Source: CAVYVZ01 sp963772065
GTDB taxonomy: Bacteria; Acidobacteriota; Vicinamibacteria; Vicinamibacterales; UBA2999
Direction of reading: 5' to 3'
Assembly: GCA_963772065.1 (NCBI GenBank)
Contig: CAVYVZ010000009.1
Coordinates: 248,001-312,000, forward strand
DNA: 64,000 nt
This document shows positions 50,989 to 60,347 of the stretch, piece by piece (the first letter of the stretch is position 1; each line of letters opens with the position of its first letter). Both the position numbers and the translations under genes were made by a program. The notes below the pieces were generated by a model. That model ran no database searches. It saw only the letters and a list, made by a program, of their open reading frames with translations, and had not been told where the DNA came from.

Positions 50989-52052
50989 ACGGCCGCGGTT
51001 TCCTCGACCATCCGTTCGACGCTGAACTCCGCGCGGGCGCGCGCCTGTCCGGCGGTGCCCATCCGCCCCCGCAACCGCTCATCCTCGAGCAGTGTCACGA
51101 CCCGCTCCGCCATCGCGTGGTGATCGCGCGGCTCCACGAGGAACCCTGTCCCGCCGTTTACGAGGACCTCCGGAATGCCGCCGGCGCGCGACGCCACGGC
51201 CGGCTTTCCGGCGGCCATGGCGTCAACGAGCGGCAGGCACATACCCTCGTGAATCGGACACGTCGCAAAGACGTCGAAGCTTCGAACGAGCTCCAGAGCA
51301 TCCAGACGGAACCCGGCCAGGAAGACGTGCCGCTCGAGATGCTTGTCGCGAATCTGTTTCTCGAGCACCGCGCGCTGCTCGCCGTCGCCGACGATGACGA
51401 AGCGGGCATCCGGCGCCTGGCGCAGCACGAGCGCCGCGGCCTCGATCAGGTGGTGATGGCCTTTGTGCGGTGAAAGCGCCGCCACGTTGCCGACGATCGG
51501 CGAGCCGACGGGCAGGTAGAACGCGGCGTGCACGTTCGCCGGCTCGAGGCGAGCGATCCGGTCGACGTCCACGCCGTCGTGGACGATCTCGATCCGCTCG
51601 CGCGCGATCCCATCCGCGACGAGGCGGCCGCGCACGGCCTCGCACGTGGCGATGAACCGGTCGACCTGCGAGTATTTCCATCGCGAGAATGAATTGTGCG
51701 CGATGCGGAACTCGGAACGGCGCGAGGCGACGAACGCGGGCCGTGGCCTGCCGAGGATCGAGAGGGCCGTCGCCGCCATCGAGACGGCGTGCGGGTCGTG
51801 CGCGTGGACGATCTCCGGTTTCAACTGCTTCAGCAGGCGGGAGAGGCTCCACGCCGCCGAGAGATCGACGTCCGACTTCGGGGCGAGCGGCATGAGGTCG
51901 TGCCCCTGCCCCATCCGGCGAAACAGCTCGCCGGCCGGGTGCGCGATCAGCACCGCCCGATGCCCGGCGGCGCGCAGCCCGGTAATGGTATTGAAGACCT
52001 GACTCTGTCCTCCGCGCCAGCCGCGCCCGCTGTCTACGTGGACGGAGAACAC
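50937..52052 (-). CDS. Glycosyltransferase family 4
   Basis: 371 aa GT-B enzyme. N-terminal GWRGGQSQVFNTITGLRAAGHRAVLIAHPAGEL, HAHDPHAVSMAA, VASRRSEFRIAHNSFSRWKYSQVDRFIATCEAVRGRL, IVHDGVDVDRI, then the nucleotide-sugar half VGNVAALSPHKGHHHLIEAA, VIVGDGEQRAVLE, HEGMCLPLVDAMAAGKPAVASRAGGIPEV with the EGMCLPLVDAMA E-x7-E-like motif. Likely LPS or polysaccharide assembly, paired with the GT2 gene upstream (19-base overlap). Confidence 0.92.
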   Translation of the reverse strand: MFSVHVDSGRGWRGGQSQVFNTITGLRAAGHRAVLIAHPAGELFRRMGQGHDLMPLAPKSDVDLSAAWSLSRLLKQLKPEIVHAHDPHAVSMAATALSILGRPRPAFVASRRSEFRIAHNSFSRWKYSQVDRFIATCEAVRGRLVADGIARERIEIVHDGVDVDRIARLEPANVHAAFYLPVGSPIVGNVAALSPHKGHHHLIEAAALVLRQAPDARFVIVGDGEQRAVLEKQIRDKHLERHVFLAGFRLDALELVRSFDVFATCPIHEGMCLPLVDAMAAGKPAVASRAGGIPEVLVNGGTGFLVEPRDHHAMAERVVTLLEDERLRGRMGTAGQARARAEFSVERMVEETAAVYAAVITIPKRSRSAST

Positions 52053-52792
52053 CGTTCGAGTTCCCGCAGCTTGGCAAATTTCAGGAACACCGAGTAGGCG
52101 TTGACGACCGAGATCTGAAGGCCCGCCGAGCCGTCGAGGAATCCGCGCCGCAGGACGTAATTGCGCAGGAACGCGGCCGCGGGGTGCACGAGCAGATCCA
52201 CGAACGACGCGCGGCGCCCCGCGGCGTGCAGCTGGCGCGCGGCGAGCGTGCTGTAGTGATTGACGCGCGCCACGTGGTCGCTCAGGTCACGGAACGAGTG
52301 GTGCTGCAGCTCGCCGCGAAGGTAGCCGACGCCGCCGTCGACCTGCACCGACTCGTGCACGAGGTCGCCGCGCCACCTGCCGGCGCGTCGATCGTAGAGA
52401 CGCGCCTGATAGTCGGGATAGAAGTCGGTGGTGCGAATCCAGCGGCCCAGGTGAAAGGTCACCCGCGGCACGCGATAGCCGCGCCGCGGCGGCTCCGTGC
52501 GCAAGAGCGCCTGAATCTCGGCCGCCAGCTCCGGCGTCACGCGCTCGTCGGCATCGATCGAAACGATCCAGTCGTGCGATGCCAGCGATGCCGCGTGGTT
52601 CTTCTGGTCGACGTATCCCGTCCACGCCCGCGCGCTCACGCGAGTGCCACGCGCGCGGGCGATGTCGACGGTACCGTCAGTGCTTCCCGAATCGACGACG
52701 ACGATCTCGTCGGCCCATGAGACGCTGTCGAGCGCGGCGCCAATGTGCTCCGCTTCGTTCAGCGTGATGATCGTCGCCGTCACCTTTGGCAC
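52034..52792 (-). CDS. Glycosyltransferase family 2 (WaaE/KdtX-like)
   Basis: 252 aa from GTG at 52792. GT-A fold: VTATIITLNEAEHIGAALDSVSWADEIVVVDSGSTDGTVDIAR, SIDADERVTPELAAEIQALL (DxD), YRVPRVTFHLGRWIRTTDFYPDYQARLYDRRAGRWRGDLVHE, and a C-terminal LLVHPAAAFLRNYVLRRGFLDG. That set is characteristic of the WaaE/KdtX-type LPS-core beta-glucosyl/heptosyltransferase group. The longer frame from 52891 runs through repeat DNA and is not used. Confidence 0.92.
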   Translation of the reverse strand: MPKVTATIITLNEAEHIGAALDSVSWADEIVVVDSGSTDGTVDIARARGTRVSARAWTGYVDQKNHAASLASHDWIVSIDADERVTPELAAEIQALLRTEPPRRGYRVPRVTFHLGRWIRTTDFYPDYQARLYDRRAGRWRGDLVHESVQVDGGVGYLRGELQHHSFRDLSDHVARVNHYSTLAARQLHAAGRRASFVDLLVHPAAAFLRNYVLRRGFLDGSAGLQISVVNAYSVFLKFAKLRELERCSPST

Positions 52793-52808
52793 CGGGGGGA
52801 TCTTACTC

Positions 52809-52947
52809 AAAGGAAAAAGGTAAAAGGCAAAAGGAAAAAGGAATTCCTCGCACGTACGCAGCAACGGGGTGAAAGGCGACGCGCCTTCCACCCCGTTGCC
52901 TCAAGCCGCTTCCGGTTTGCCTTTTACCTTTTGCCCTTTTCCTTACA
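52809..52947. repeat. AAAAGG purine-arm element with nested hairpin
   Basis: Outer arms AAAGGTAAAAGGCAAAAGG and (inverted) CCTTTTACCTTTTGCCCTTT flank an inner hairpin GCAACGGGGTG...CACCCCGTTGC whose stem continues with AAAGGCG/CGCCTTC (about 18 bp, one mismatch). Between the TolC-like and GT2 genes, both leftward. Confidence 0.85.
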
Positions 52948-52960
52948 AGGTAGTGCAGAG

Positions 52961-54664
52961 TTATTGTTGGCGCTGCCCCTGCGTGACGCCGTTGTTGCCG
53001 GTGCCGCCGTTGCCGCCGGTAATGCCGCCCGTGTTGATCCCGCCGGCCGCGGAGCCTCCGCCGCCGAGCGGCGCTTCCTGCACGGTCTCGAAATCGACGA
53101 GCGATCGGTTGTAGTCGGTGATCGCGCGAAGCTCGTTGGCGCGCGCCTGTGAGAGATCACGCTGCGCCTGGAACACGAAGAAGCTCGTCGACATGCCGGC
53201 CTGAAACTTCTTCTCCTCGGCCTCGAGCCGCCGCTCGGCGAGCGTCCGCGACACACGGGTCGCTTCGACGCGCTTCTGGTTCGTCTGCACCTGTCTCGAC
53301 ACGTCCCGGACCTGCGTGGCGACCTGCAGCTGCTGGTTCTTCAGCTGCGTCTGTGACTGGCTGTGCTGCAGCCGCGCGCGCGCGAGTCCTGCTTCCGAAG
53401 TGCTCGTGCCGAGCGGGTAGCCGACGTTCAGCGAGACGGTCCAGACCGGATAGCGGTTGTTGAACAAGTCGCCGACCACGGAGCCGAAGTTGCGTTGCGT
53501 GCGGCCGAGGATGTCGCCGGTCCCGGGACCGAGCGGCCCCACTCCGCGCTGGAAACCCGTGCCGCCGAGGCCCGAGAGCCCGTAATCGAACTGCGCGTTG
53601 ACGTCGGGCATGGTCTGGTTCCGGAAATAGCGGATGCTGACGTCGTTCGCCTCGAGCGATTTGCGCGTCGACCGCAGGTCGGTTCGGCGGTCGAGCGCGG
53701 TGCGGACCGCCTCGTCGGTGTTGACCGCAATGGGCTGGAACGGTGGCATCTCTGTCGGCTCGATCCGCATCGTCCAGAAGTCGGGCATCGCGGGGTCGTA
53801 AATCAGCGCGCGCAGGGTGTCCTCCGAACGCTGGATCTGCGCTTCCGCAAGGATCACCGACTCCTCGCGCTGCGCGACTTCGGCCTCGGCCTCCACGATG
53901 TCGATCGGCGCCATGGTGCCGATCTCCACCCGGGCGCGGTTGTTGCGGAGCGACTCGCGCGCGAGCTCCAGCGATTCCTTCGTCACGGCGAGCGACGCGA
54001 TCGAGTAGGACAGATCCCAGTACGCGTTCCGCACGCTACGCGACGTGTTCGCGATCGTCTCCTGCAGATCGATGTCGGCAATCTCGCGGTTCTTGTGACC
54101 CACGAGCACCTGCTGGCGGATCGCATCGATATTGAAGTTGCGGAGCAACGGCTGGATGAACTGCAGGTTCAGGTTCGACGACAGGACCGGATCGAACAGC
54201 GTGAAGGAGCTCGACGTCGTCGACCGGTTGTTGTTCCAGCTGGCGCTGTAGAACCCGCCGCCCCAGGGCAGGTTCTGGTCCACGCCGAACCCGCCCGATG
54301 TGCGTTCGTTCGTGACTCGACCTTGGCTGCCGGCAAACACGTCGCGCGGAGGGTTCGTGTTGCTGTTCGTCGCAAAGTTGGAGGTCAGATTGGGCGCCCA
54401 GTTCGCGCGTGCCTGCGCGATGGTGTAGTCCTGAATCTGCGGGTTCACCCGCGCGACCTGCACGCCGAGGTTGTGTTCGAGGGCGAGCTTCACCGCGTCC
54501 TCCACGGTGAGCCGCCTCGTTGTCGCCTCCGGCGGTGTCGCCGGCTGCGCCAGCGGGTTCGGCGTGGTCTGTGCGAAAACGGACACCGGCGTCCCGGTCA
54601 CGGTCAGGGCGAGCACCAGCATCAACGAACGAGACAAAATCCTAGGCATTGCAGTGTTCTCCAA
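52961..54664 (-). CDS. TolC-family outer membrane efflux protein
   Basis: 567 aa. Signal peptide ending near SVFAQ, then two OEP repeats: LTVEDAVKLALEHNLGVQVARVNPQIQDYTIAQARANWAPNL and VNTDEAVRTALDRRTDLRSTRKSLEANDVSIRYFRNQTMPDV. Coiled helices (YDLSYSIASLAV..., LEAEEKKFQAGMSTSFFVFQAQRDLSQARANELRAITDYNRSLVDFE) follow. The C-terminus is a Gly/Asn/Thr-rich tail. Forms an exit duct for tripartite efflux; its inner-membrane partners are not adjacent. Start at 54664 or 54649. Confidence 0.92.
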   Translation of the reverse strand: MENTAMPRILSRSLMLVLALTVTGTPVSVFAQTTPNPLAQPATPPEATTRRLTVEDAVKLALEHNLGVQVARVNPQIQDYTIAQARANWAPNLTSNFATNSNTNPPRDVFAGSQGRVTNERTSGGFGVDQNLPWGGGFYSASWNNNRSTTSSSFTLFDPVLSSNLNLQFIQPLLRNFNIDAIRQQVLVGHKNREIADIDLQETIANTSRSVRNAYWDLSYSIASLAVTKESLELARESLRNNRARVEIGTMAPIDIVEAEAEVAQREESVILAEAQIQRSEDTLRALIYDPAMPDFWTMRIEPTEMPPFQPIAVNTDEAVRTALDRRTDLRSTRKSLEANDVSIRYFRNQTMPDVNAQFDYGLSGLGGTGFQRGVGPLGPGTGDILGRTQRNFGSVVGDLFNNRYPVWTVSLNVGYPLGTSTSEAGLARARLQHSQSQTQLKNQQLQVATQVRDVSRQVQTNQKRVEATRVSRTLAERRLEAEEKKFQAGMSTSFFVFQAQRDLSQARANELRAITDYNRSLVDFETVQEAPLGGGGSAAGGINTGGITGGNGGTGNNGVTQGQRQQ

Positions 54665-54830
54665 AAACGGGCGTGCTCCGGGGAGGTCCGCTCCCGGGCG
54701 ATCAGAGTCTTAAGACGGTCACGGGGCAGCAGCAGTTCGCGACGAATCCGCGGTTGCTGCAAAATGTATACTAACGAGTTTTTTCACCGGTTTTTCGTGC
54801 CAAACCTCACATCGCGCGAGTGATATTCCT

Positions 54831-55409
54831 GTGACCGTCTCGACCTCGGCATCAGTCATCGACCTTTTTCGCAGGGTGGGCGCCCTCCTCGAGGGCCATT
54901 TTCGTCTGACCTCCGGCCTGCACAGCCCGGGCTATCTTCAGTGCGCGCTCGTGCTGCAGCATCCGCGGGAGGCCGAACTGTGCGGCCGGCTCCTCGCCGA
55001 GCGCGTGCGCGATCTCGGCGTGCAGGCGGTCCTCTCGCCGGCGCTCGGCGGGATCGTGATCGGCCACGAGGTCGGACGTGCCCTCGGCGTACGAGCCGTG
55101 TTCGCGGAGCGGCAGGACGGCAAGCTCATGCTGCGCCGCGGCTTCACGCTCTCACCCGGCGAGAAGGTGCTCGTCGTCGAAGACGTCGTCACCACAGGGG
55201 GATCGACGCGCGAGACGATCGACGTGGCGCGCGCCGCTGGTGCCACCGTCGTCGCGGCCGGAGCGATCTTCGATCGGAGCGGAGGCAATCCGGGCCTCGA
55301 CGTGCCCTTCCACGCCCTGGCTACCGTCTCGCTCCCCACCTATCAGCCGGAATCGTGTCCGTTGTGCGCCGCAGGGTCGCCAGTGGTGAAGCCCGGCTCC
55401 AGGACTTGA
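54831..55409 (+). CDS. pyrE: Orotate phosphoribosyltransferase PyrE
   Basis: 192 aa. Makes OMP from orotate and PRPP. SGLHSPGYLQCALVLQHP, LSPALGGIVIGHEVGRALG, FAERQDGKLMLRRGFTL, PRPP loop VLVVEDVVTTGGSTRETIDVA and C-terminal PESCPLCAAGSPV. Canonical motifs make this the true PyrE, separate from the pyr operon at 46-49 kb. GTG start at 54831 without a clear Shine-Dalgarno. A CACGAAA element begins at its stop codon. Confidence 0.95.
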   Translation: MTVSTSASVIDLFRRVGALLEGHFRLTSGLHSPGYLQCALVLQHPREAELCGRLLAERVRDLGVQAVLSPALGGIVIGHEVGRALGVRAVFAERQDGKLMLRRGFTLSPGEKVLVVEDVVTTGGSTRETIDVARAAGATVVAAGAIFDRSGGNPGLDVPFHALATVSLPTYQPESCPLCAAGSPVVKPGSRT

Positions 55410-55479
55410 CCACGAAATTCACGAAACTCACGAAGCATGTGGTGCTTTCGATTTCGTGTGTTTCGTGCTTTCGTGGTTG
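55408..55479. repeat. CACGAAA palindromic element
   Basis: GACCACGAAATTCACGAAAC plus TCACGAAG, 15-base centre, then ATTTCGTGTGTTTCGTGCTT plus TCGTGGTTG. Begins inside the pyrE TGA stop and ends five bases before the truA ATG. Confidence 0.85.
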
Positions 55480-55483
55480 AAGG

Positions 55484-56222
55484 ATGGAGAGGAACCTCAA
55501 GCTGACGCTCGCGTACGATGGAACGCGATTCGTCGGCTGGCAGAAGCAGACGCGAGGCGAGTCGATCCAGGGATTGCTCGAGGACGCGATGTCGCGGCTC
55601 GAGGGCGAACCGGTCACGGCGCACGGAGCGGGGCGTACGGACGCCGGCGTTCATGCGGAGGGGCAGGTCGCGAGCGCGCGCGTGACCTTCGACCACGACG
55701 CGGCCACCGTGGCTCGGGCGCTCAACGCGATCCTTCCGCCCGACGTTCGCGTCCTCGCGGTCGAGGATGCGGCCGCTGACTTCCACGCCCGGTTCAGCGC
55801 GCGGTCGAAATCGTATCGCTACCAACTTGCCACCACGCCGATCATGAGCCCGTTCGTCCGCGCCTACGCCTGGCACGTTCCCGAGCCGCTCGACCTCGCC
55901 GCGATGCGCGCCGCCGCCGCCGCGCTCCTCGGCACGCATGACTTCGCGGCTTTTCAAAGCGCGGGCAGCGACGTGGCGAGTACCCGAGCGGACGGTGACG
56001 CGGTCTGAGCTCGTCGACCGCAGCGGCTTGCTGGCCTATGAAGTTTCGGGAAATGGCTTCCTTCGCCACATGGTCCGCGCCGTGGTCGGCACCCTCGTCG
56101 AGGTAGGCCGCGGCTGGAGGCCGCCCGGCGATATGCAGGCTCTCGTGGCCGGACGCTCCAGAAGCGACGCCGGACCGACCGCGCCGGCCCATGGACTGAC
56201 CCTCGTGAAGGTGGAGTATTGA
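55484..56222 (+). CDS. truA: tRNA pseudouridine(38-40) synthase TruA (one-base frameshift)
   Basis: About 245 aa corrected. LTLAYDGTRFVGWQKQTRGESIQGLLEDAM, catalytic Asp in AHGAGRTDAGVHAEGQVA, FHARFSARSKSYRYQL, then AFQSAGSDVAST in the first frame and ERTVTRSELVDRSGLLAYEVSGNGFLRHMVRAVVGTLVEVGRG in the +1 frame. One extra base lies at about 55979-55987 (AGTACCCGAG). All domains are otherwise intact, so I treat it as one gene. The mRNA leader is nearly all repeat. Confidence 0.88.
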
Positions 56223-56269
56223 ACGGCTGCCCGGTATGATCGACTTCCTGGTGAGCCGCGAGAGCCGGA

Positions 56270-57058
56270 ATGTCGCTTGAGAAGTTGCTGTCCTGGATTC
56301 CGCCGGGACACGCCGACGAGGCGCTGGCGCGGCAGGTGAACTTCGAGCGGTTGCCTGCCCATGTGGCCATCATCATGGACGGCAATGGTCGCTGGGCTGC
56401 GCAGCGTCACCTCCCTCGAGTGGAAGGGCATCGCGCGGGCATCGACTCCGTGCGCGACACCGTCGAAACCGCGGCGCGCCTCGGCATCCGGGTGCTCACC
56501 CTGTACGCGTTCTCGGTGGAGAACTGGAAGCGGCCGGCGGCGGAAATCAGCACGCTCATGATGCTGCTCAAGCGATACCTGCGTCTCGAGCTGAACACGC
56601 TCCTCAAGAACGACATCCGGTTTCAAGTCATCGGCCGGACCGAGGACCTCGCACCGGATGTGCAGGAAGAGCTCCGGAACGGCATCGACCGGACGGCGGA
56701 CCGCGGCGGCATGCTGTTCAACATCGCGCTCAATTACGGCGGCCGCGCGGAAATCGTCGACGCCGCGCGCCGCGCGATCGAGAGCGGCGTCGCCCCCGCC
56801 GATCTCGACGAGCGGATGTTCGGCGCGTTCATGTACACGGCGGGGCAGCCGGATCCCGACCTGCTGATCCGTACGAGCGGCGAGATGCGCGTGAGCAACT
56901 TTCTCCTGTGGCAGATCGCCTACGCCGAGATCTACGTCACCGAAACGCTCTGGCCGGACTTCCGGCGCCGGCATCTGCTCGAGGCCGTCCTCGCGTACCA
57001 GAAACGCGAGCGGCGATACGGCGGGATCACGCCCGCTCCGGAGCCCGTCGTCAGATAG
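56270..57058 (+). CDS. uppS: Isoprenyl (undecaprenyl) diphosphate synthase UppS
   Basis: 262 aa cis-prenyltransferase building the lipid carrier for cell-wall synthesis. LPAHVAIIMDGNGRWAAQRHLPRVEGHRAGIDSVRDTVE with catalytic Asp in MDGNGRWA, LTLYAFSVENWKRP, NYGGRAEIVDA, DPDLLIRTSGEMRVSNFLLWQIAYAEIYVTETLWPDF. A ~25-residue N-terminal extension precedes the core. First gene of the uppS-cdsA-dxr-rseP cluster. Confidence 0.96.
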   Translation: MSLEKLLSWIPPGHADEALARQVNFERLPAHVAIIMDGNGRWAAQRHLPRVEGHRAGIDSVRDTVETAARLGIRVLTLYAFSVENWKRPAAEISTLMMLLKRYLRLELNTLLKNDIRFQVIGRTEDLAPDVQEELRNGIDRTADRGGMLFNIALNYGGRAEIVDAARRAIESGVAPADLDERMFGAFMYTAGQPDPDLLIRTSGEMRVSNFLLWQIAYAEIYVTETLWPDFRRRHLLEAVLAYQKRERRYGGITPAPEPVVR

Positions 57059-57059
57059 C

Positions 57060-57825
57060 ATGGTGCGGCTCCTGAGTGGGGTCGTCCTGGCCGCCGGGGC
57101 GGTGGCGGCGGTCCTGTTCCTTCCGACGGCCGGACTCCTCGTCGTGGCGGGTGTCCTGGCGTTCCTCACCGGCCTCGAGTACCAGCGCATCGTCGGCGCG
57201 TCGGCGGGCCTGCCGTGGGCGGCCACGGTCGTGTGCTATGTGGTTGGCAGCCGCGCCTTCGACGAAGGCGCATTCGGCGTGCTGCTGATCGTCGTGGGTT
57301 ACGCGGTGGTGGGGTCGGTGCTGCTGCGCGACGATTCGCTGGAGCGGGCGGCGGTCACGGCGTTCGGCCTCATCTACACCGGTGTGCCGCTCGGCACGCT
57401 CGTCCTCATCCATGGCCTGGGTGGCCGCGAAGCGATACTGCTCCTCCTGTTTACGATCGTCGTGAGCGATTCCGCGCAGTACCTACACCGGGCGCCTGTT
57501 CGGGCGGCGGCCGCTGGCGCCGGCAATCAGTCCGAAAAAGACGGTCGAGGGCGCGGTAGGTGGCCTGGTGATTGGCACGGTGTTCGTCGTCGTCGCGGGT
57601 CGCTTCGTGTTTCCGTTCGTCCACGCGACGTCGCTCTTCGTGCTCGGGGTGGGGCTCGTCGCGCTCGGGATCGCGGGCGACCTGTTCGAGTCGCGTCTGA
57701 AGCGCACGGCTGGCGTGAAGGACAGCTCGACGATGATTCCCGGCCATGGCGGCTTCCTCGATCGCTTCGACGCGCTGCTGCTTGCAACTCCGGCGTTCTA
57801 CGTGTTCCTCCTCGAGGTGATGTGA
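57060..57825 (+). CDS. cdsA: Phosphatidate cytidylyltransferase CdsA (one-base frameshift)
   Basis: About 254 aa corrected; membrane enzyme making CDP-diacylglycerol. Helices throughout the first ~140 residues to TIVVSDSAQY, then +1 frame YTGRLFGRRPLAPAISPKKTVEGAVGGLVIGTVFV and the CTP-transferase signature AGDLFESRLKRTAGVKDSSTMIPGHGGFLDRFDALL. Both halves are needed for activity and the gene is essential in other bacteria, so the extra base at 57480-57485 (GTACCTAC) is probably a sequence error. ATG is one base after uppS; the stop overlaps dxr. Confidence 0.9.
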
Positions 57826-58985
57826 AGCGGCTCGCGATTCTCGGCTCCACGGGATCAATCGGCCGGAGCGCTCTGGCCGTCGTGGATGCGCACCCGCAGC
57901 GCCTGTCGGTTGTGGCGCTCGCGGCCGGTGACAACGATGCGCTCCTCGCGCAGCAGGTCGAGAAATACACGCCCGACGTCGTCGCGATGGCCACCGGCGA
58001 CGCGGTCGACCGGCTGCGGACGTCTGGCGTTCGGCTGCCGATCGTGGGCAGCGGCGCAGCCGGGCTGATCGCCGTCGCCACCCATCCCTCCGCAGACATC
58101 GTGATCTGCGCCTCGTCGGGAACAGCGGGCCTCGAAGCGGTGCTTGCCGCGATCGAGGCGGGCAAGACGATCGCGCTCGCGAACAAGGAAGTGCTGGTGA
58201 TGGCCGGCGCGCTGGTTACCTCGGCCGCGCGGAGGCGGGGCGTTGCGATTCTGCCAGTCGACAGCGAGCACAACGCCATCCATCAATGCCTGCATGGCCG
58301 CCGCGCATCGGAAATCAAGCGGCTGATCCTGACTGCCTCCGGCGGTCCATTCCGGGACCACTCGACCGACGCGCTCGAGCGGGTGACCCCGGAGGCCGCC
58401 CTGCGCCATCCCACGTGGCAGATGGGCCGGAAGATCACCGTCGATTCCGCCACGCTGATGAACAAGGGTCTCGAGGTGATCGAGGCGCACTGGCTGTTCG
58501 GCGTCACGGCCGCGCAGATCGAGGTCGTCATTCACCCGCAGTCCGTCGTCCATTCGATGGTGGAGCTGACGGACGGGTCGATCATCGCGCAGCTTGGCGT
58601 GACAGACATGCGCCTGCCCATCCAGTACGCATGCTCGTACCCCGATCGATGGGCCGCCGCGCTTCCCTCGCTGGATCTGGCCCGCTGCGGGCGCCTGGAC
58701 TTCCTGGAGCCGCCGCACGAGCGGTTTCCGTGCCTCGGCCTCGCCTACCGGGCGCTTCGAGGCGAGGGCAGCCTGCCCGTCGTGCTGAACGCCGCCAACG
58801 AAGTGGCCGTCGAGGCGTTTCTGGATGGAAAGCTCGGCTTTACGTCGATCCCGCGCGTCATCGAACGGACGCTCGACGGGCATGAGATCGCCGACGTGGA
58901 CACGCTCGGCGTCGTCCGTCGAGTGGATGCGTGGGCCCGCGAATACGCGCGACGCATTGCGCGCGAGTTAGAATTGACGGTCTAG
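57822..58985 (+). CDS. dxr: 1-deoxy-D-xylulose-5-phosphate reductoisomerase Dxr
   Basis: MEP-pathway enzyme forming MEP from DXP. 387 aa from GTG 57822 overlapping cdsA. NADPH motif LAILGSTGSIGRSALAVVDAHP, ALANKEVLVMAG, LPVDSEHNAIHQCL (metal Asp and Glu), LTASGGPFRD, WQMGRKITVDSATLMNKGLEVIEAHWLFG, IHPQSVVHSMVE, PIQYACSYPDR. Supplies isoprenoids for UppS in the same cluster. Confidence 0.96.
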   Translation: MKRLAILGSTGSIGRSALAVVDAHPQRLSVVALAAGDNDALLAQQVEKYTPDVVAMATGDAVDRLRTSGVRLPIVGSGAAGLIAVATHPSADIVICASSGTAGLEAVLAAIEAGKTIALANKEVLVMAGALVTSAARRRGVAILPVDSEHNAIHQCLHGRRASEIKRLILTASGGPFRDHSTDALERVTPEAALRHPTWQMGRKITVDSATLMNKGLEVIEAHWLFGVTAAQIEVVIHPQSVVHSMVELTDGSIIAQLGVTDMRLPIQYACSYPDRWAAALPSLDLARCGRLDFLEPPHERFPCLGLAYRALRGEGSLPVVLNAANEVAVEAFLDGKLGFTSIPRVIERTLDGHEIADVDTLGVVRRVDAWAREYARRIARELELTV

Positions 58986-58999
58986 GCCAGAGGTCCTGA

Positions 59000-60322
59000 G
59001 TGCTGCAGACCATAGTCGCGTTCCTGTTCGTCCTCGGCGTACTGATTTTCGTTCATGAGCTCGGCCACTTCTGGATGGCGCGGCGGCTCGGCGTGCGCGT
59101 TCTGACGTTCTCGCTGGGATTCGGACCGAAGATCCTGAAGTTCCGCCGCGGCGACACCGAGTACGCCATCAGCGCGATTCCGCTCGGCGGCTACGTGAAG
59201 ATGGCGGGCGAGAACCCCGACGATCCCCGCAGCGGCAGCCCTGACGAGTTCCTCTCGAAGACCAAGTGGGAGCGCTTTCAGATCCTCATCATGGGCCCCG
59301 TGATGAACATCGCGCTCGCCGTCGTGGTGATGGCGCTGGTGCTCATGCAGGGCGCCGAGGTGCCTGCGTATCAGGATCAGCCGCCCGTGGTAGGCGTGGT
59401 GATGCCGGGATCGCCCGCGGAGAAAGTCGGCATCCGCCGCGGCGATCGCATCGTCACCATCGCGGGCGACGGCATCGACACCTGGGAAGACCTCTTCGTG
59501 GCGATCGGGACCCGGGCCGACCGCGACGTCTCCCTCACGCTGCTGCGCGACGGGAAGCCCGTGAGCGTGACGGTTCGACCGAACGCGCAGACGCGCTTCG
59601 AGGTGGGCGACATCGGCGTGCTGCCAGACGTCAATCCGCTCGTCGATTCAGTGGTCAAAGGCGACCCGGCCGACCGCGCCGGTGTGAAGCCGGGCGACGT
59701 GATCACGGCGGTGAACGGTGAGCGCGTGGTGTTCCGCTCGCAGCTCATGGAGGCGATCTCGCGCAACGCCGGCCACGAGATCGACCTCAGGATCCTTCGC
59801 GAAAGCCGCGAGCTGCATATTGCCGTCACGCCCGAGAAGCGAGGCGACCGGGGCATGATCGGCGTGTCGCTGCGGGAGGCCACGAAGTCCTTCCAGCCGT
59901 CGCCGCTGGAGGCGATCGCGCTCAGCGTTCAGCGCAACATCGAGTTCGGCGGCCTGATTTTCAGAACCCTTGGCGGGCTGTTCATCGGCGAGACCTCGCC
60001 GCGGCAGCTGATGGGTCCCGTGGCGATCGCCCAGCTTTCCGGTGAATCGGCGGCCGCGGGATGGATCGCGCTCTTCACGCTGATGGCGTCGATCAGCCTG
60101 AATCTCGGCCTGCTCAACCTGCTCCCCATCCCGGTGCTCGACGGCGGGCACATCTTCATCATGTTGCTCGAAGGCATCGCCCGCCGCGACTTCAGCATGG
60201 CGGTCAAGGAGAAGATGTTCCTCGCCGGCTTCGTCCTGCTGATGATGCTGATGGTGACGGTGATCTACAACGACCTGACGCGCATCGCCTGGATCGAGCG
60301 CCTCATGCCGTGGCGAAACTAG
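59000..60322 (+). CDS. rseP: RIP metalloprotease RseP (site-2 protease)
   Basis: 440 aa intramembrane zinc protease. HExxH in LIFVHELGHFWMARRLGVRVLTFSLGFGP, two PDZ domains (~125-195 and ~205-275: GSPAEKVGIRRGDRIVTIAGDGI and GDPADRAGVKPGDVITAVNGE), and the C-terminal LLPIPVLDGGHIFIMLLEGI with the second zinc-side Asp. Presumably cleaves an anti-sigma factor after a site-1 cut. GTG start at 59000. Confidence 0.96.
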   Translation: MLQTIVAFLFVLGVLIFVHELGHFWMARRLGVRVLTFSLGFGPKILKFRRGDTEYAISAIPLGGYVKMAGENPDDPRSGSPDEFLSKTKWERFQILIMGPVMNIALAVVVMALVLMQGAEVPAYQDQPPVVGVVMPGSPAEKVGIRRGDRIVTIAGDGIDTWEDLFVAIGTRADRDVSLTLLRDGKPVSVTVRPNAQTRFEVGDIGVLPDVNPLVDSVVKGDPADRAGVKPGDVITAVNGERVVFRSQLMEAISRNAGHEIDLRILRESRELHIAVTPEKRGDRGMIGVSLREATKSFQPSPLEAIALSVQRNIEFGGLIFRTLGGLFIGETSPRQLMGPVAIAQLSGESAAAGWIALFTLMASISLNLGLLNLLPIPVLDGGHIFIMLLEGIARRDFSMAVKEKMFLAGFVLLMMLMVTVIYNDLTRIAWIERLMPWRN

Positions 60323-60347
60323 CGGCGCGCAACTAGCAGGAGGTTCC

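Noticed and set aside
54721..54830. Promoter upstream of pyrE (TATACT at 54767)
   Set aside because: A -10-like hexamer is present but I found no -35 at acceptable spacing, and a leftward promoter for the TolC-like gene is equally possible.
57060..58985. One long frame fusing cdsA and dxr
   Set aside because: The middle part has no CdsA character. CdsA continues in the +1 frame to 57825 and dxr has its own GTG at 57822. The fusion is an artefact of the single-base shift.
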